Source: Phycisphaerales bacterium
GTDB taxonomy: Bacteria; Planctomycetota; Phycisphaerae; UBA1845
DNA: 64,000 bases
Reading direction: 5' to 3'
Assembly: GCA_020639095.1 (NCBI GenBank)
Contig: JACKHH010000001.1
Location: forward strand, 186,001-250,000
The position numbers and the translations under genes were made by a program. This document shows positions 1 to 8,713 of the stretch, piece by piece. The notes beneath the pieces are model-generated. The model was not told the origin of the DNA. It saw only the letters and a program-made list of their open reading frames with translations, and did not search any database. How positions within the stretch are numbered: the first letter of the stretch is position 1; each line of letters begins with the position of its first letter.

Positions 1-1
1 G

Positions 2-1681
2 GTGCCGGATGATTGCGAACTTGTTGGCAACGACTGCAATGCAAACGGAATTCCGGATGACTGTGACATCGCCTCGGGCACGTCGGAGGACTGCAACACG
101 AACGGTGTGCCCGATTATTGCGACGTCACGTTTGGCACCGTGGCGAACTCGCCGGTCCCCGCGCAGCTGAACAGCAACGCGGCAACCGATACGCGAGACG
201 ACTACGATCCGCAATTGACATGCGATGGCGCGGGCAATTGGGTCGCGGTCTGGGAAACCAGGGACGACCTCGGTGGGACCATCGGACTCGACTCCGACAT
301 CCTATTTGCGCGAAGCGCGGATAACGGCACGACCTGGAGCGCAGTCGCGCCGCTGAATTCGAATGCCGCGACGGACGACCCGTCCGACACGTACGACATC
401 AGTCCCCAGGTGACGACCGATGGCGCGGGCAACTGGATTGCGGTGTGGTCATCCTCGCACGATTTCGGGGGAACAATTGGCGCCGACTCCGACATCCTCT
501 TTTCGCGAAGCACGGATAACGGCGCGAGTTGGAGTCCCGCCGCGCCTCTGAACAGCAATGCAGCCACCGACACCGGGAGCGATTCACATCCGAAATTGAC
601 CACGGATGGTGCGGGCACCTGGATCGCGCTCTGGGAGTCGTCGGAAACGCTCGGCGGCGCGATTGGCGACGATTCGGATATCCTCTATGCGCGAAGTACG
701 GACGAAGGCGCGACGTGGTCGGCCCCCGCGCCGTTGAACACCGACGCCGCAACCGACGGTGAACATGAGTACGCCCAAGAATTGACAACCGACGGTGCGG
801 GTACCTGGATCGCGGTTTGGCTATCCAATGAGACCGTCGGAGGAATTGATGGCGACGACGACATTCTCTACTCGCGCAGCACCGACGCGGGCGCAAGTTG
901 GTCTGACCCGACAACGTTGAACTCCAATGCCGCCATCGACAGCGAAGATGAGCTCGCCCCGCAATTGACGACCGACGGCGCGGGCAACTGGATCGCGGTT
1001 TGGTATTCGGGTGACGCACTCGGAGGGACGATTGGTGACGACAACGACATCTTCTATTCGCGAAGCACCGATGGTGGCAACACCTGGAGCGATCTGGCAC
1101 CGCTGAATGCCAATGCGGCAACGGACTCCAGTTCGGACGACGGCGCCCGCTTGGCGACGGACGGCGCAGGGCATTGGACTGCCGTCTGGAGCTCAAAATC
1201 CAACATTGGTAGCACGATCGGAAATGATCGGGACCTTCTCTATGCTCAGAGCGCCGACAACGGCGCCACTTGGAGTGCGCCAGCGCCGTTCAATGCAAAC
1301 GCGGATACCGATGCAAGAGATGACTATCAACCCCAATTGAAGACTGACGGTGCGGGCACCTGGATCGCAGCATGGATGTCCCGTGATGAACTTGGGGGAA
1401 CCATCGGAACAGACACGGACATCCTGTGGACCCGGTTCTCGCAATCGATCGACAGAAACGAGAACGGCGTACCCGACGAGTGCGAGATCACCTGCGGTGT
1501 CGGCGGCGACACCGATGCCGACGGCGACGTGGACCTCGACGACTATGCCCGCTTCGCGGATTGCCTGAACGGCCCCGCTGGCGGACTTGCGCCGAACTGT
1601 GCGTGCTCCGACCTGGACGGCGACGGTGATGTGGACATGCTGGACTTTGCCACGTTCCAACTGAGCTTCACCGGGGAGTAG
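2..1681 (+). CDS. Secreted Asp-box (BNR) repeat protein with dockerin-like C-terminus, 5' partial
   Basis: The reading frame is open to the left edge, so the N-terminus, including any signal peptide, is missing. What remains starts with two copies of a D-C-N-x-N-G-x-P-D-x-C-D motif, a putative calcium-binding motif common in planctomycete exported proteins. Seven tandem repeats of about 62-66 residues follow (nt about 146-1440), each with L-N-x-N-A-A-T-D, D-G-A-G-x-W-x-A-x-W and D-I-L-x-x-R. Six of the seven end in a sialidase-type Asp box such as STDNGATWS; the seventh lacks it. Seven repeats suggest one seven-bladed beta-propeller. The C-terminus has another N-G-V-P-D-E-C and paired D-x-D-G-D-x-D loops like dockerin/EF-hand sequences. 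The catalytic residues of true sialidases cannot be recognised, so enzyme activity is not claimed. It is probably extracellular or surface-anchored. Confidence 0.8.
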   Translation: MPDDCELVGNDCNANGIPDDCDIASGTSEDCNTNGVPDYCDVTFGTVANSPVPAQLNSNAATDTRDDYDPQLTCDGAGNWVAVWETRDDLGGTIGLDSDILFARSADNGTTWSAVAPLNSNAATDDPSDTYDISPQVTTDGAGNWIAVWSSSHDFGGTIGADSDILFSRSTDNGASWSPAAPLNSNAATDTGSDSHPKLTTDGAGTWIALWESSETLGGAIGDDSDILYARSTDEGATWSAPAPLNTDAATDGEHEYAQELTTDGAGTWIAVWLSNETVGGIDGDDDILYSRSTDAGASWSDPTTLNSNAAIDSEDELAPQLTTDGAGNWIAVWYSGDALGGTIGDDNDIFYSRSTDGGNTWSDLAPLNANAATDSSSDDGARLATDGAGHWTAVWSSKSNIGSTIGNDRDLLYAQSADNGATWSAPAPFNANADTDARDDYQPQLKTDGAGTWIAAWMSRDELGGTIGTDTDILWTRFSQSIDRNENGVPDECEITCGVGGDTDADGDVDLDDYARFADCLNGPAGGLAPNCACSDLDGDGDVDMLDFATFQLSFTGE

Positions 1682-1721
1682 CGCATGACCAATGATCAAT
1701 GATACTCGGTGATCCATATTC

Positions 1722-1756
1722 AAGTGAGCCGCTCCCACTTTGGGAGCGGCTCACTT
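1722..1756 (+). terminator. Perfect 16-bp hairpin after the Asp-box gene
   Basis: Arms at 1722-1737 and 1741-1756 are exact reverse complements (AAGTGAGCCGCTCCCA and its complement) around a 3-nt loop. It sits 41 bp after the stop codon and is followed only by a weak T-rich stretch. It probably ends transcription of the upstream gene. The rest of the 334-bp gap to the next gene shows nothing recognisable. Confidence 0.6.
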
Positions 1757-2015
1757 ATTGGTGTGGAACCTATCCCATTGGTTGGTCGTACACACTGGCC
1801 GTGCAATCAGCGGTCATGCTTGAGCACAGGGACGAACAGTTGGACTGGTGGCAGAACGGTTCGACGGTGGCACGCCTAGCCTCAAGCGCCGGCGACCGCC
1901 AGCAAACAAATGCAAAGCCGTCCAGGATGTCTCTGGAATCCTCGACAACGGTGCGCAATGGAAGGACCTGTCCAAACGCCAATGCTCTTGTGCTGGCTGT
2001 CGCGATTCCGGTTTA

Positions 2016-2681
2016 CTACGTTGCGTCGTTTGCCCGCTCTAGCCGCTCCGCCAGTCGCGGCGAGATGCTTCGTAGCATGTCCAGGGTCTTGATCGCATCG
2101 TTTTCGCTGCGACCTCCCGGCCACGAATCTTCCCAGCGCTCGATCAGCGGCATGACGGCTGCCTCCGCCTCTTGTGTTTTGCCAATGCGGGCGAGCAACT
2201 GGCCCCGGCAAATTTCGTTTGCGTACGGGATCAATAACGGGATGAGTTGTTCGACTGTCCGCACCTGATCCAATACCGGCAGGACGTGCTGCTCAAGCGT
2301 CGGCTTGATGTAGTGCTCGAACTTCTCGGCTGCGTCCGTCTCGGACGTGACGCGATACTGCGACGGACTGTCCGACCATTTGTTCGGCGCGTCGCGGTCG
2401 AGCGAATGGTTCCTGGTCAACAGGATGGAAAACGGTTTGCCCTCGCGTAGTGCCTCGTCGACGAGCGGGCTGGTCGGAAGCACACGCACCTGGACACGGG
2501 ACGGATCGCGCGAGTGCTTGTGCACGCTCACGACGTGAACCACGTCTTCAGACACCTTCCGGTGGAACTCGCACCCGCTGCCGCCGATCGACGCGAATCC
2601 GCGCGGTTCGAGCAGCCCCGCGAACAGGGGACGCAGCACCGCATAAAGCCGCCTGGGGGTAAGCTTGTTCATGTGCGCCAT
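2016..2681 (-). CDS. Hypothetical protein, possibly DUF4304-like
   Basis: The protein has 221 residues and no signal peptide or membrane segment. The N-terminal half (L-x-P-L-F-A-G-L-L-E-P-R-G-F, then a strand with E-F-H-R-K-V) resembles the DUF4304 pattern of a conserved helix followed by G-F and an F-x-R strand. The C-terminal half (about residues 120-221) is helical and Arg/Glu-rich. The function of DUF4304 proteins is unknown. The start ATG is the first of two close Met codons (M-A-H-M). It stands alone, convergent with the upstream gene and divergent from the next small gene. The family assignment is tentative. Confidence 0.6.
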   Translation of the reverse strand: MAHMNKLTPRRLYAVLRPLFAGLLEPRGFASIGGSGCEFHRKVSEDVVHVVSVHKHSRDPSRVQVRVLPTSPLVDEALREGKPFSILLTRNHSLDRDAPNKWSDSPSQYRVTSETDAAEKFEHYIKPTLEQHVLPVLDQVRTVEQLIPLLIPYANEICRGQLLARIGKTQEAEAAVMPLIERWEDSWPGGRSENDAIKTLDMLRSISPRLAERLERANDAT

Positions 2682-2818
2682 GTTAATGGTTTTGCCTACA
2701 TTTGTCTTGCGGGCGGGAATTTCCGCATCATCCCAGGCCGCGATATGCTACCATCAAATCGCGTCTGACGGCGCTAAGCTTGCATGAATGGTCAGGCGCC
2801 CAACCGAAGGAGCAGCCG

Positions 2819-3178
2819 ATGCCCGATTTGCCCAAGCCCGTACCGCTGATACAGCTTTTCCAGAACACGCTCGCGGAAGGTCCGCCCAGCGGGTGGTTGT
2901 ACCTGCCGGAGGATTACACGACCTGGAGCGAACAAACGCCCGCGTACATCCTCGACGACGACTACTTCGACGAGATTGATGACGACGACGAGCACGAAGA
3001 AGAAATGGAACGTCGTGGGTTAACAGAAGTGGTCGAAGGGCCAATCCTTGAAGACATCCTTAACGCAGCACGCCGCGATCTCAAGGCCGACAGCTTCGAG
3101 CACTTGCTGCAAGCACTAACGTACTACTTCCGCTTCGACGCGTTTTTACCGGCGCTCGACGCCCTTGATCCGTCGTAG
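2819..3178 (+). CDS. Small acidic hypothetical protein
   Basis: The protein has 119 residues. The chosen ATG has a good ribosome-binding site (GAAGGAG about 7 nt upstream), whereas the longer reading frame upstream has none. It starts with P-K-P-V-P-L-I-Q-L-F and S-G-W-L-Y-L-P. A highly acidic stretch follows (about residues 43-60, mostly Asp and Glu), then a helical C-terminus with F-E-H-L-L-Q-A-L-x-Y-Y. No signal peptide or membrane segment is visible. I do not recognise a family. The acidity and small size would fit an immunity-like or regulatory protein, but nothing nearby supports a specific role. Confidence 0.6.
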   Translation: MPDLPKPVPLIQLFQNTLAEGPPSGWLYLPEDYTTWSEQTPAYILDDDYFDEIDDDDEHEEEMERRGLTEVVEGPILEDILNAARRDLKADSFEHLLQALTYYFRFDAFLPALDALDPS

Positions 3179-3201
3179 CGATCCTGTGCGGCTCAATGCG
3201 C

Positions 3202-3229
3202 CGGCCAACGTCGCAATGGACGTTGGCCG
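3202..3229. terminator. Bidirectional hairpin between convergent genes
   Basis: An 11-bp stem (CGGCCAACGTC at 3202-3212 with its complement at 3219-3229) and a 6-nt loop lie in the 65-bp gap between the small acidic gene and the convergent RND pump gene. It could serve both strands. Confidence 0.55.
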
Positions 3230-3243
3230 CGCGCACCCCACAC

Positions 3244-6200
3244 CTAAACTGCCACGTCGCCAATGCTTGCCGATTGGGATATCGCATCTTCGCCCAACGG
3301 GCCGCCGGTCAGTCCCGCACGCTCGCGCGCGAACGTGCTGATCTCGAACACCACGCTCAGCACCACCGGCACGAGCAACAGCGTGAACACGGTCGAAATC
3401 GCCAGACCGCCCACTACCACGGCGCCCAAACCGCGATACAGTTCGCTACCCGATCCCGGCATCAGCACCAGCGGCAACATACCGCCGACACTCGTCAGCG
3501 TACTCATCAGAATCGGACGCACCCGGCTTCGCACCGCCTCGGTGATCGCGTCGCGCGGTGACAACCGCTCTCCCGACGGTTCAAGCTCGCCATTCAGCAG
3601 GTTCAGCGTTTGGTGTACGATCAGAATCGCGTTGTTCACCACGACTCCAGCCAGAATCACGAAACCCAGAATCGTCAGCACGTCCATGTTCTGCACCGGC
3701 ACGTAACGGTCGGCGAGCGACCAGTGGTGTACCAGCGACAAACCCAGAAACCCACCAAACGTCGCCAGCGGCACCGATGCCAGAATAACCAGCGGGTACA
3801 TCCAGCTTTGGAAAAGCACCACCATCAGCAGGTACACCACCAACAACGCGAGAAAAAGCGAACTGGTCAGCACGCCAATCACCGAGCCATCGCCCAATAG
3901 CGCCGTGCGAATCGCCGCCAAATTACCAGCCGTTCCCGCCTGGTTCACAACAACGGCGGGCGAAATACGTTCCTGCTGGCGAAGCTGACTGACCAGTGCG
4001 TCGACGCGATCGACCGCGGTTTGCAGCGGCAATTCCGCCGGTGGCGTAAACTGAAGCGTGACGGCGCGCTGCCGCGCCACGTGCTTGACGCGCGCCGGCT
4101 CGCGTATGTGCTTCACGTCCGCCAGCGATTCCAGATCGACGATATTCCCGTCCGGTGTCGCCAACGGCGCGTTCAACATCGCCTCGATCGGGTTCGGCTT
4201 CAGCGCGTCGGGCGTAATGATCTTGAGGTCCTTCAGCTCGCTGCCCCACTGGAACTGGCGCGGCAAAATCAATCCGTCACCGCTCACCGCCACGGCATAA
4301 CCCACGTCGCGCCGCGCCATGCCCAGATCGCGGAGCCGTTCATCGTTCGGCGTCACGCGCAGCTCTGGCGTCGGCAGCATGAAGTTGGCTGGTTCCGGAC
4401 GCACCGTACCGGGTCCGAACTCGCCGACCAGTGCAAACATCAACGAAGCTGCTGATGCGTTCACCTGCTCCAATTCGTCGCCGATCAAATCGATCTTGAT
4501 TGCTGATCCCGATTGCCCGCCGTTGCGAAACAGCGGCAACTGAAACGTCAAACCAAGCACGTCGGGTGCCGTTTGGCCCGCGATCGCTTCGTCGAACAAA
4601 CGCACGGTATCGACAATGCGCGAGGCATCTTCCGCGATGCCCGCGTGAAAGACCGCACCATTCCACGCAACCAGGAAGTACTGCTCCAGCCCCGGCGGCA
4701 ATATCTTCTCGCCGTCGGGCAGCGTGATCGGCTCACGCCGATCCTTCCCGTCGACCGAAGCCAACGCGCTCGCCTTCTCGGCTTGGAACTTCGTCTTGGT
4801 GACTTCCCAAGCGGGCCGAATCTTCTCCTCAAGCCGGTCGCCGATCTCGGAGAGTTGATCGACGTTGTAACCCGGCGGAGGAATCAGCACGCCGAAGACG
4901 ATGTTGCGATTGCCGCGCGGCAGGTAATCCATCGGCGGCATGAGCAAAGCGATGCCCGCGATCGTACCCACCGTGAAAATCGCGATGGTGGCCAATCGTC
5001 GCGTCCAGGTGCTCGTGAGCCAGTTGATCAGGTTGCCGACGTGCGCGGGCACGTCACCGGCTTTGTGCAGTGCGTTGCGCAATCCCAACCAGACGCGACG
5101 CAAGCGCGACATGCTCGGATCGACGGCGTAATCGGAATCGGAAGTTGGCACGGGACGACGCAGAATCAGAGCAGCTGCTGACGGAATCACCGTGATCGAC
5201 ACGATCATGCTCAACCCGACGGCGGCCATGATCGCCAAGGCGATGTCGCGGAACAATTGCCCCGCGGTTTCCTCGATCAGCAGGATCGGCAGGAACACAA
5301 CAAGCGTCGTCGCGGTCGAAGCCACGACCGCGCCCGCAACTTCTCGCGTCGCATCAACGCTCGCGGCGCGCACGCTCTTGCCCATCTCCAGGTGGCGGAA
5401 AATGTTCTCGATAACCACGATCGCATTATCCACCACCATGCCTGTCGCGAACGCGATACCCGCCAGTGAAATGATGTTCAGCGAGCGTCCCAATCCGACC
5501 AGGATCGCCAGCGACGCGATTACGGAAATCGGAATGGCGATTGCAATAATGCCAATCGTCCGCAGCGAACGCAGGAACAGCAGCAGCGTGATCACCGCCA
5601 GCGTGCCACCGACGTAGATGTTGCTGCGCACCAGCGCGATCGCATCGTTCACGTACGACGACGCGTCATACGTCTGCACCAGTTCCAGCTTGCCGTTGAT
5701 GCCTTGCCGTTTCGCTTCCTGATCCAGCAGCCCGCCCGACGCATTCAACGCAGCCACTTCGGTCTGAATGTCCGTCATGGTCTCGAGCAGGTTCGCACCG
5801 TGCGCGAGCTGGAAGTTGAAGAACGGCATGAGCACGCCGCGTGCCCGCACCCATTCCGTCATCTCCTTGAAGGTGGGCACGATTTCCGCGACGTCGCGCA
5901 GATACACCGGGCCAGCCGCGTCGCGGCGAATCACCATCTCGCCGACGCGCTCGGGATCGTGGAACCGCCCGACGGCGCGCACGCGAATGTCGCTCTTGCC
6001 CTCCGGCAGCAAACCACCGGAGAAGTTCTCATTCGTCACCTGAATCGCTTCGACAAGCGCAGCGTACGTTATACCGCGCTGCGCCAGCGCTGCGGGATCA
6101 ACACGAATCTGCACTTCCGCTTCGCGCGCCCCGCGAATTCCCACTTCCGACACGCCGGGGATGCGTTCGAACCGCGGCTTGACCCGCCGGTTCATGAAGT

Positions 6201-6672
6201 CGTACAACGTCGTCGCATCGAAGTCGGGATCGGACGAACTCAAACCAATCCACGCGATGTAGTCGATCGACTCCGGATCGACGTCCTCGATCACCGGCTC
6301 GTCGACACCCACCGGATACCCGGGCACCTCGCTGAGCTTTTGATCAACCTCCGCAACGGCATCGCGAATGTCGGTGCCGGTGCGAAACTCCAGGCGAATG
6401 CTACCGGTGCCCGCCTGGCTCACGCTGGTCATTGAAACCAGCCCAGTAAGTTCGCTCAGACGTTCTTCCTGCTCTTCGATGACGTCGGATTCGATCTCCG
6501 ATGGCGACGCGTTTTCCCAAAACGTCGACACCGCAACAACGACGGAATCCACCGTCGGGGTCATCTGAATCGGAACATGCGAACCCGCGAGCAACCCCGC
6601 GAGCACGGCGAGAATCACGCCCACCGTGACGGTAATCGGTTGCTTGACGGCTTGTTCGATCAGGCGATTCAT
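3244..6672 (-). CDS. RND-family efflux pump inner-membrane permease
   Basis: 1142 residues, the usual size for HAE1/HME RND permeases that export drugs, lipophilic compounds or metals using the proton gradient. The family start is clear (a first membrane segment after M-N-R-L-I-E, then the porter domain with P-T-V-D-S-V-V-V-x-V). The TM4 motif reads G-M-V-V-D-N-A-I-V-V-I-E-N: the first Asp of the AcrB Asp407-Asp408 pair is kept and the second is Asn. In TM10 the position of AcrB Lys940 lies in N-N-A-I-L-I-V-H-Q-T, so that Lys is absent. Start ATG with GGAGAGGA upstream. It follows the membrane fusion protein gene by 37 bp on the same strand. No TolC-like outer-membrane gene lies in the window. 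The substrate cannot be predicted. Confidence 0.93.
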   Translation of the reverse strand: MNRLIEQAVKQPITVTVGVILAVLAGLLAGSHVPIQMTPTVDSVVVAVSTFWENASPSEIESDVIEEQEERLSELTGLVSMTSVSQAGTGSIRLEFRTGTDIRDAVAEVDQKLSEVPGYPVGVDEPVIEDVDPESIDYIAWIGLSSSDPDFDATTLYDFMNRRVKPRFERIPGVSEVGIRGAREAEVQIRVDPAALAQRGITYAALVEAIQVTNENFSGGLLPEGKSDIRVRAVGRFHDPERVGEMVIRRDAAGPVYLRDVAEIVPTFKEMTEWVRARGVLMPFFNFQLAHGANLLETMTDIQTEVAALNASGGLLDQEAKRQGINGKLELVQTYDASSYVNDAIALVRSNIYVGGTLAVITLLLFLRSLRTIGIIAIAIPISVIASLAILVGLGRSLNIISLAGIAFATGMVVDNAIVVIENIFRHLEMGKSVRAASVDATREVAGAVVASTATTLVVFLPILLIEETAGQLFRDIALAIMAAVGLSMIVSITVIPSAAALILRRPVPTSDSDYAVDPSMSRLRRVWLGLRNALHKAGDVPAHVGNLINWLTSTWTRRLATIAIFTVGTIAGIALLMPPMDYLPRGNRNIVFGVLIPPPGYNVDQLSEIGDRLEEKIRPAWEVTKTKFQAEKASALASVDGKDRREPITLPDGEKILPPGLEQYFLVAWNGAVFHAGIAEDASRIVDTVRLFDEAIAGQTAPDVLGLTFQLPLFRNGGQSGSAIKIDLIGDELEQVNASAASLMFALVGEFGPGTVRPEPANFMLPTPELRVTPNDERLRDLGMARRDVGYAVAVSGDGLILPRQFQWGSELKDLKIITPDALKPNPIEAMLNAPLATPDGNIVDLESLADVKHIREPARVKHVARQRAVTLQFTPPAELPLQTAVDRVDALVSQLRQQERISPAVVVNQAGTAGNLAAIRTALLGDGSVIGVLTSSLFLALLVVYLLMVVLFQSWMYPLVILASVPLATFGGFLGLSLVHHWSLADRYVPVQNMDVLTILGFVILAGVVVNNAILIVHQTLNLLNGELEPSGERLSPRDAITEAVRSRVRPILMSTLTSVGGMLPLVLMPGSGSELYRGLGAVVVGGLAISTVFTLLLVPVVLSVVFEISTFARERAGLTGGPLGEDAISQSASIGDVAV

Positions 6673-6709
6673 CGTTCACGTCCTCTCCGGCCTGTGTCAA
6701 TGCATGTCA

Positions 6710-7906
6710 CTATTCAGAATTTGCCAGCGCCAGCGTGGCGCCCGGCATCAACCGTTCGTTTCCTTCCACGATGACGTTGTCGCCCGCTTGCAGGCTGTCC
6801 GCCGCGACCACCACGCGATCCTGCCAGTCAAACAGCACCGTCACCGGCGTCTTCGTCGCCGTCGTCGCGCCGTTCTCGTCCTGCATCGTGCGATAGACGA
6901 ACGCATCCTTGCCGTTGCGCGTCACCGCAGCTTTGGGAACCGTGAGTTGCTCGGCTTCATCGGTTGTGGGAATCCACGCGACCACCGACATGCCCGGTGT
7001 CAACGTGTCGTCCGGATTGTCCAGCGTCAGGATGACACTGAAGCTGCGCGCCTTGGGATCGACGTCCGGGATAATCCGCACGTCGGTCGACGGAATTGTC
7101 TGCCCCGCGCCGACGACGTCAGCGTAAATCCGGTCGGCGTAGTGCGCGACGGATTCGGAGAAACGTTCCGGAACTTCCAGGCGTGCTTCGATGTCTCCGG
7201 TGGACACCAGCGTGACGATCGGCTCACCGGGCTCGATCCACTCGCCGGGATCAACATGCCGGCTGACCACGCGCGCATCGAACGGCGCACGCACCGTCAT
7301 GTCATCGAGGCGAATCCGCAGCAGCTCGGCTTGGTGCTGGCCCTCGCTGATCGCCCGCTGAGCAGCCTGCACGCGCGCCCGGGCGGCGCCGAGTTCCGAC
7401 GTCGCAACCATCGACTCGCGCTCACTGGCTTCGTGACCTTCGCGCAGATTCTCTAAGCGACGGTTTTCAAATTCAGCGAACGCGAGCGCCGACTGACGTT
7501 CCGCCAATTCACTCTCGGCGCGTTCCACGCGCGATAGTGTTTCAGCAAGCTGCGCCTCGAGTCGGCGGGCGTCGAGTTGGGCAATGACCTCGCCTTCCGC
7601 GACGCGTCGACCCTCGTCGGTCAAAATGTTGATCACCTGGCCCGCCTCCTGCGACGCGACGGATGACCGCGCGACGGCTTGCAGGCTTCCGGTGACGCGG
7701 CGATGTTCCTGCACGCGTTCTGCCGTGACGGCTTCGGTCCGCACCGGCGTGGGCGCTTGGGCATAAACGCGCGTTGCGATCATCAGCACTACGGCAAAAC
7801 CCAATTGTGCCGATAATGTCGTGCCGCGCGTTGCCGCCCTGCGGGTCATTCGTGTCAGGTCTCGTTCCGTGTGTCGGGGGGTCTTGTTTGCGCGCATCGT
7901 TTTCAT
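6710..7906 (-). CDS. RND efflux membrane fusion protein (HlyD/AcrA type)
   Basis: 398 residues. A hydrophobic segment at about residues 33-50 ending in V-Y-A-Q-A looks like a signal peptide. It is followed by the half-lipoyl motif (G-Q-V-I-N-I-L-x-D-E-G-x-x-V), a coiled-coil hairpin at about residues 105-190 rich in Glu, Arg and Ala, the second lipoyl half with D-A-R-V-V-S-R-H-V-D-P-G-E, then beta-barrel and proximal domains. It would connect the downstream RND permease to an outer-membrane channel. The first ATG (7906) is very close to GAGGG; the second Met at 7897 has better spacing and may be the true start. A TetR-type operator lies 13 bp upstream. It forms an operon with the TetR gene and the permease. 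Confidence 0.9.
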   Translation of the reverse strand: MKTMRANKTPRHTERDLTRMTRRAATRGTTLSAQLGFAVVLMIATRVYAQAPTPVRTEAVTAERVQEHRRVTGSLQAVARSSVASQEAGQVINILTDEGRRVAEGEVIAQLDARRLEAQLAETLSRVERAESELAERQSALAFAEFENRRLENLREGHEASERESMVATSELGAARARVQAAQRAISEGQHQAELLRIRLDDMTVRAPFDARVVSRHVDPGEWIEPGEPIVTLVSTGDIEARLEVPERFSESVAHYADRIYADVVGAGQTIPSTDVRIIPDVDPKARSFSVILTLDNPDDTLTPGMSVVAWIPTTDEAEQLTVPKAAVTRNGKDAFVYRTMQDENGATTATKTPVTVLFDWQDRVVVAADSLQAGDNVIVEGNERLMPGATLALANSE

Positions 7907-7918
7907 CCCTCTGTCAAA

Positions 7919-7933
7919 TAGACCGGTCGTCTA
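7919..7933. promoter_or_regulatory. Putative TetR operator upstream of the efflux genes
   Basis: TAGAC-CGGTC-GTCTA is an inverted repeat with a central GACCGGTC palindrome, in the 54-bp gap between tetR and the membrane fusion gene. Thirteen bases (GACCGGTCGTCTA) recur with one change upstream of tetR itself. This supports autoregulation and pump regulation by the same protein. Confidence 0.65.
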
Positions 7934-7960
7934 CATAGTTTCTAAATAAAAAGGAGGCCG

Positions 7961-8551
7961 TCAGACCTTCGGAAGGGTCTTGGTGATGCGCTCCATGAAC
8001 TGATCGAGCGCTACGGTGTTTTGGTCAATCTGCATTCGCAGCGTGCAACCTTCCCAGGCGTTGACGAGGAAGTCAGCCAGCTCCTGGGGATCCTGGGATT
8101 CGCTGATTTCGCCAGCCGCTTTCGCTTCGGTCAGCGCCCGCGCAATCTGAGCCGACCAGTTCGTGTACGCGAACTTGATGGCCAAACGCATCGGCTCGCT
8201 CAACTGCGCAACCTCCAGCGCCAGCTTCGCAATCACGCATTCCCGCAAAGGTCCGCTCTCGATGTAGTGGTCGCGCATCGCGCTGAACATGTGCTGCACC
8301 CGCTTCAGCGGGCTCAACTGCCGATTGCTCAGCAGTTCGCGGATGAACTCGCTATGGGCAGCCGCTGACTCCTCGATAACCGCAACGCCCAGATCCTCTT
8401 TGCACTTGAAGTAGTGATAGAACGAGCCCTTGGGCACACCAGCCGTGTCGAGAATCTCCTTCAACCCGCAGCCATTGAAACTCTTGGCTGCGATCGCCGC
8501 CGACCCGGCATCGATGATGCGATCTTTCGTGTTGGCAGTCGTCGAAGTCAT
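7961..8551 (-). CDS. TetR/AcrR-family repressor of the efflux operon
   Basis: 196 residues from the ATG at 8551 (a longer frame with M-T-T-R-R-L would run through the operator and is less likely). The N-terminal helix-turn-helix is typical: D-R-I-I-D-A-G, then G-L-K-E-I-L-D-T-A-G-V-P-K-G-S-F-Y-H-Y-F. The C-terminal domain resembles the group with W-E-G-C-T-L-R-M near the end (TetR_C, regulators of reductases and pumps). It heads the operon tetR - fusion protein - RND permease and carries a matching operator just upstream. It probably represses both promoters until a ligand, which cannot be named, binds. Confidence 0.9.
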   Translation of the reverse strand: MTSTTANTKDRIIDAGSAAIAAKSFNGCGLKEILDTAGVPKGSFYHYFKCKEDLGVAVIEESAAAHSEFIRELLSNRQLSPLKRVQHMFSAMRDHYIESGPLRECVIAKLALEVAQLSEPMRLAIKFAYTNWSAQIARALTEAKAAGEISESQDPQELADFLVNAWEGCTLRMQIDQNTVALDQFMERITKTLPKV

Positions 8552-8564
8552 CACAGTACAGTAT

Positions 8565-8579
8565 ACGACCAGTCGTCTA
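8565..8579. promoter_or_regulatory. Putative TetR operator upstream of tetR
   Basis: ACGAC-CA-GTCGT is a perfect inverted repeat (8565-8576) 14 bp before the tetR start. Bases 8567-8579 (GACCAGTCGTCTA) match the site upstream of the fusion protein gene at 12 of 13 positions. Confidence 0.65.
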
Positions 8580-8713
8580 GTAGTCAAATCGAACCGCCAA
8601 GAATTGCTTCAAAGATCTCGTAACCTTACTGGAAATCAATAGTTACAACTGAGACGCCGGACAACTGGTTCGGCACGCAAGACTACGGAATCTCCCACAA
8701 ATACGCCCCGTAA

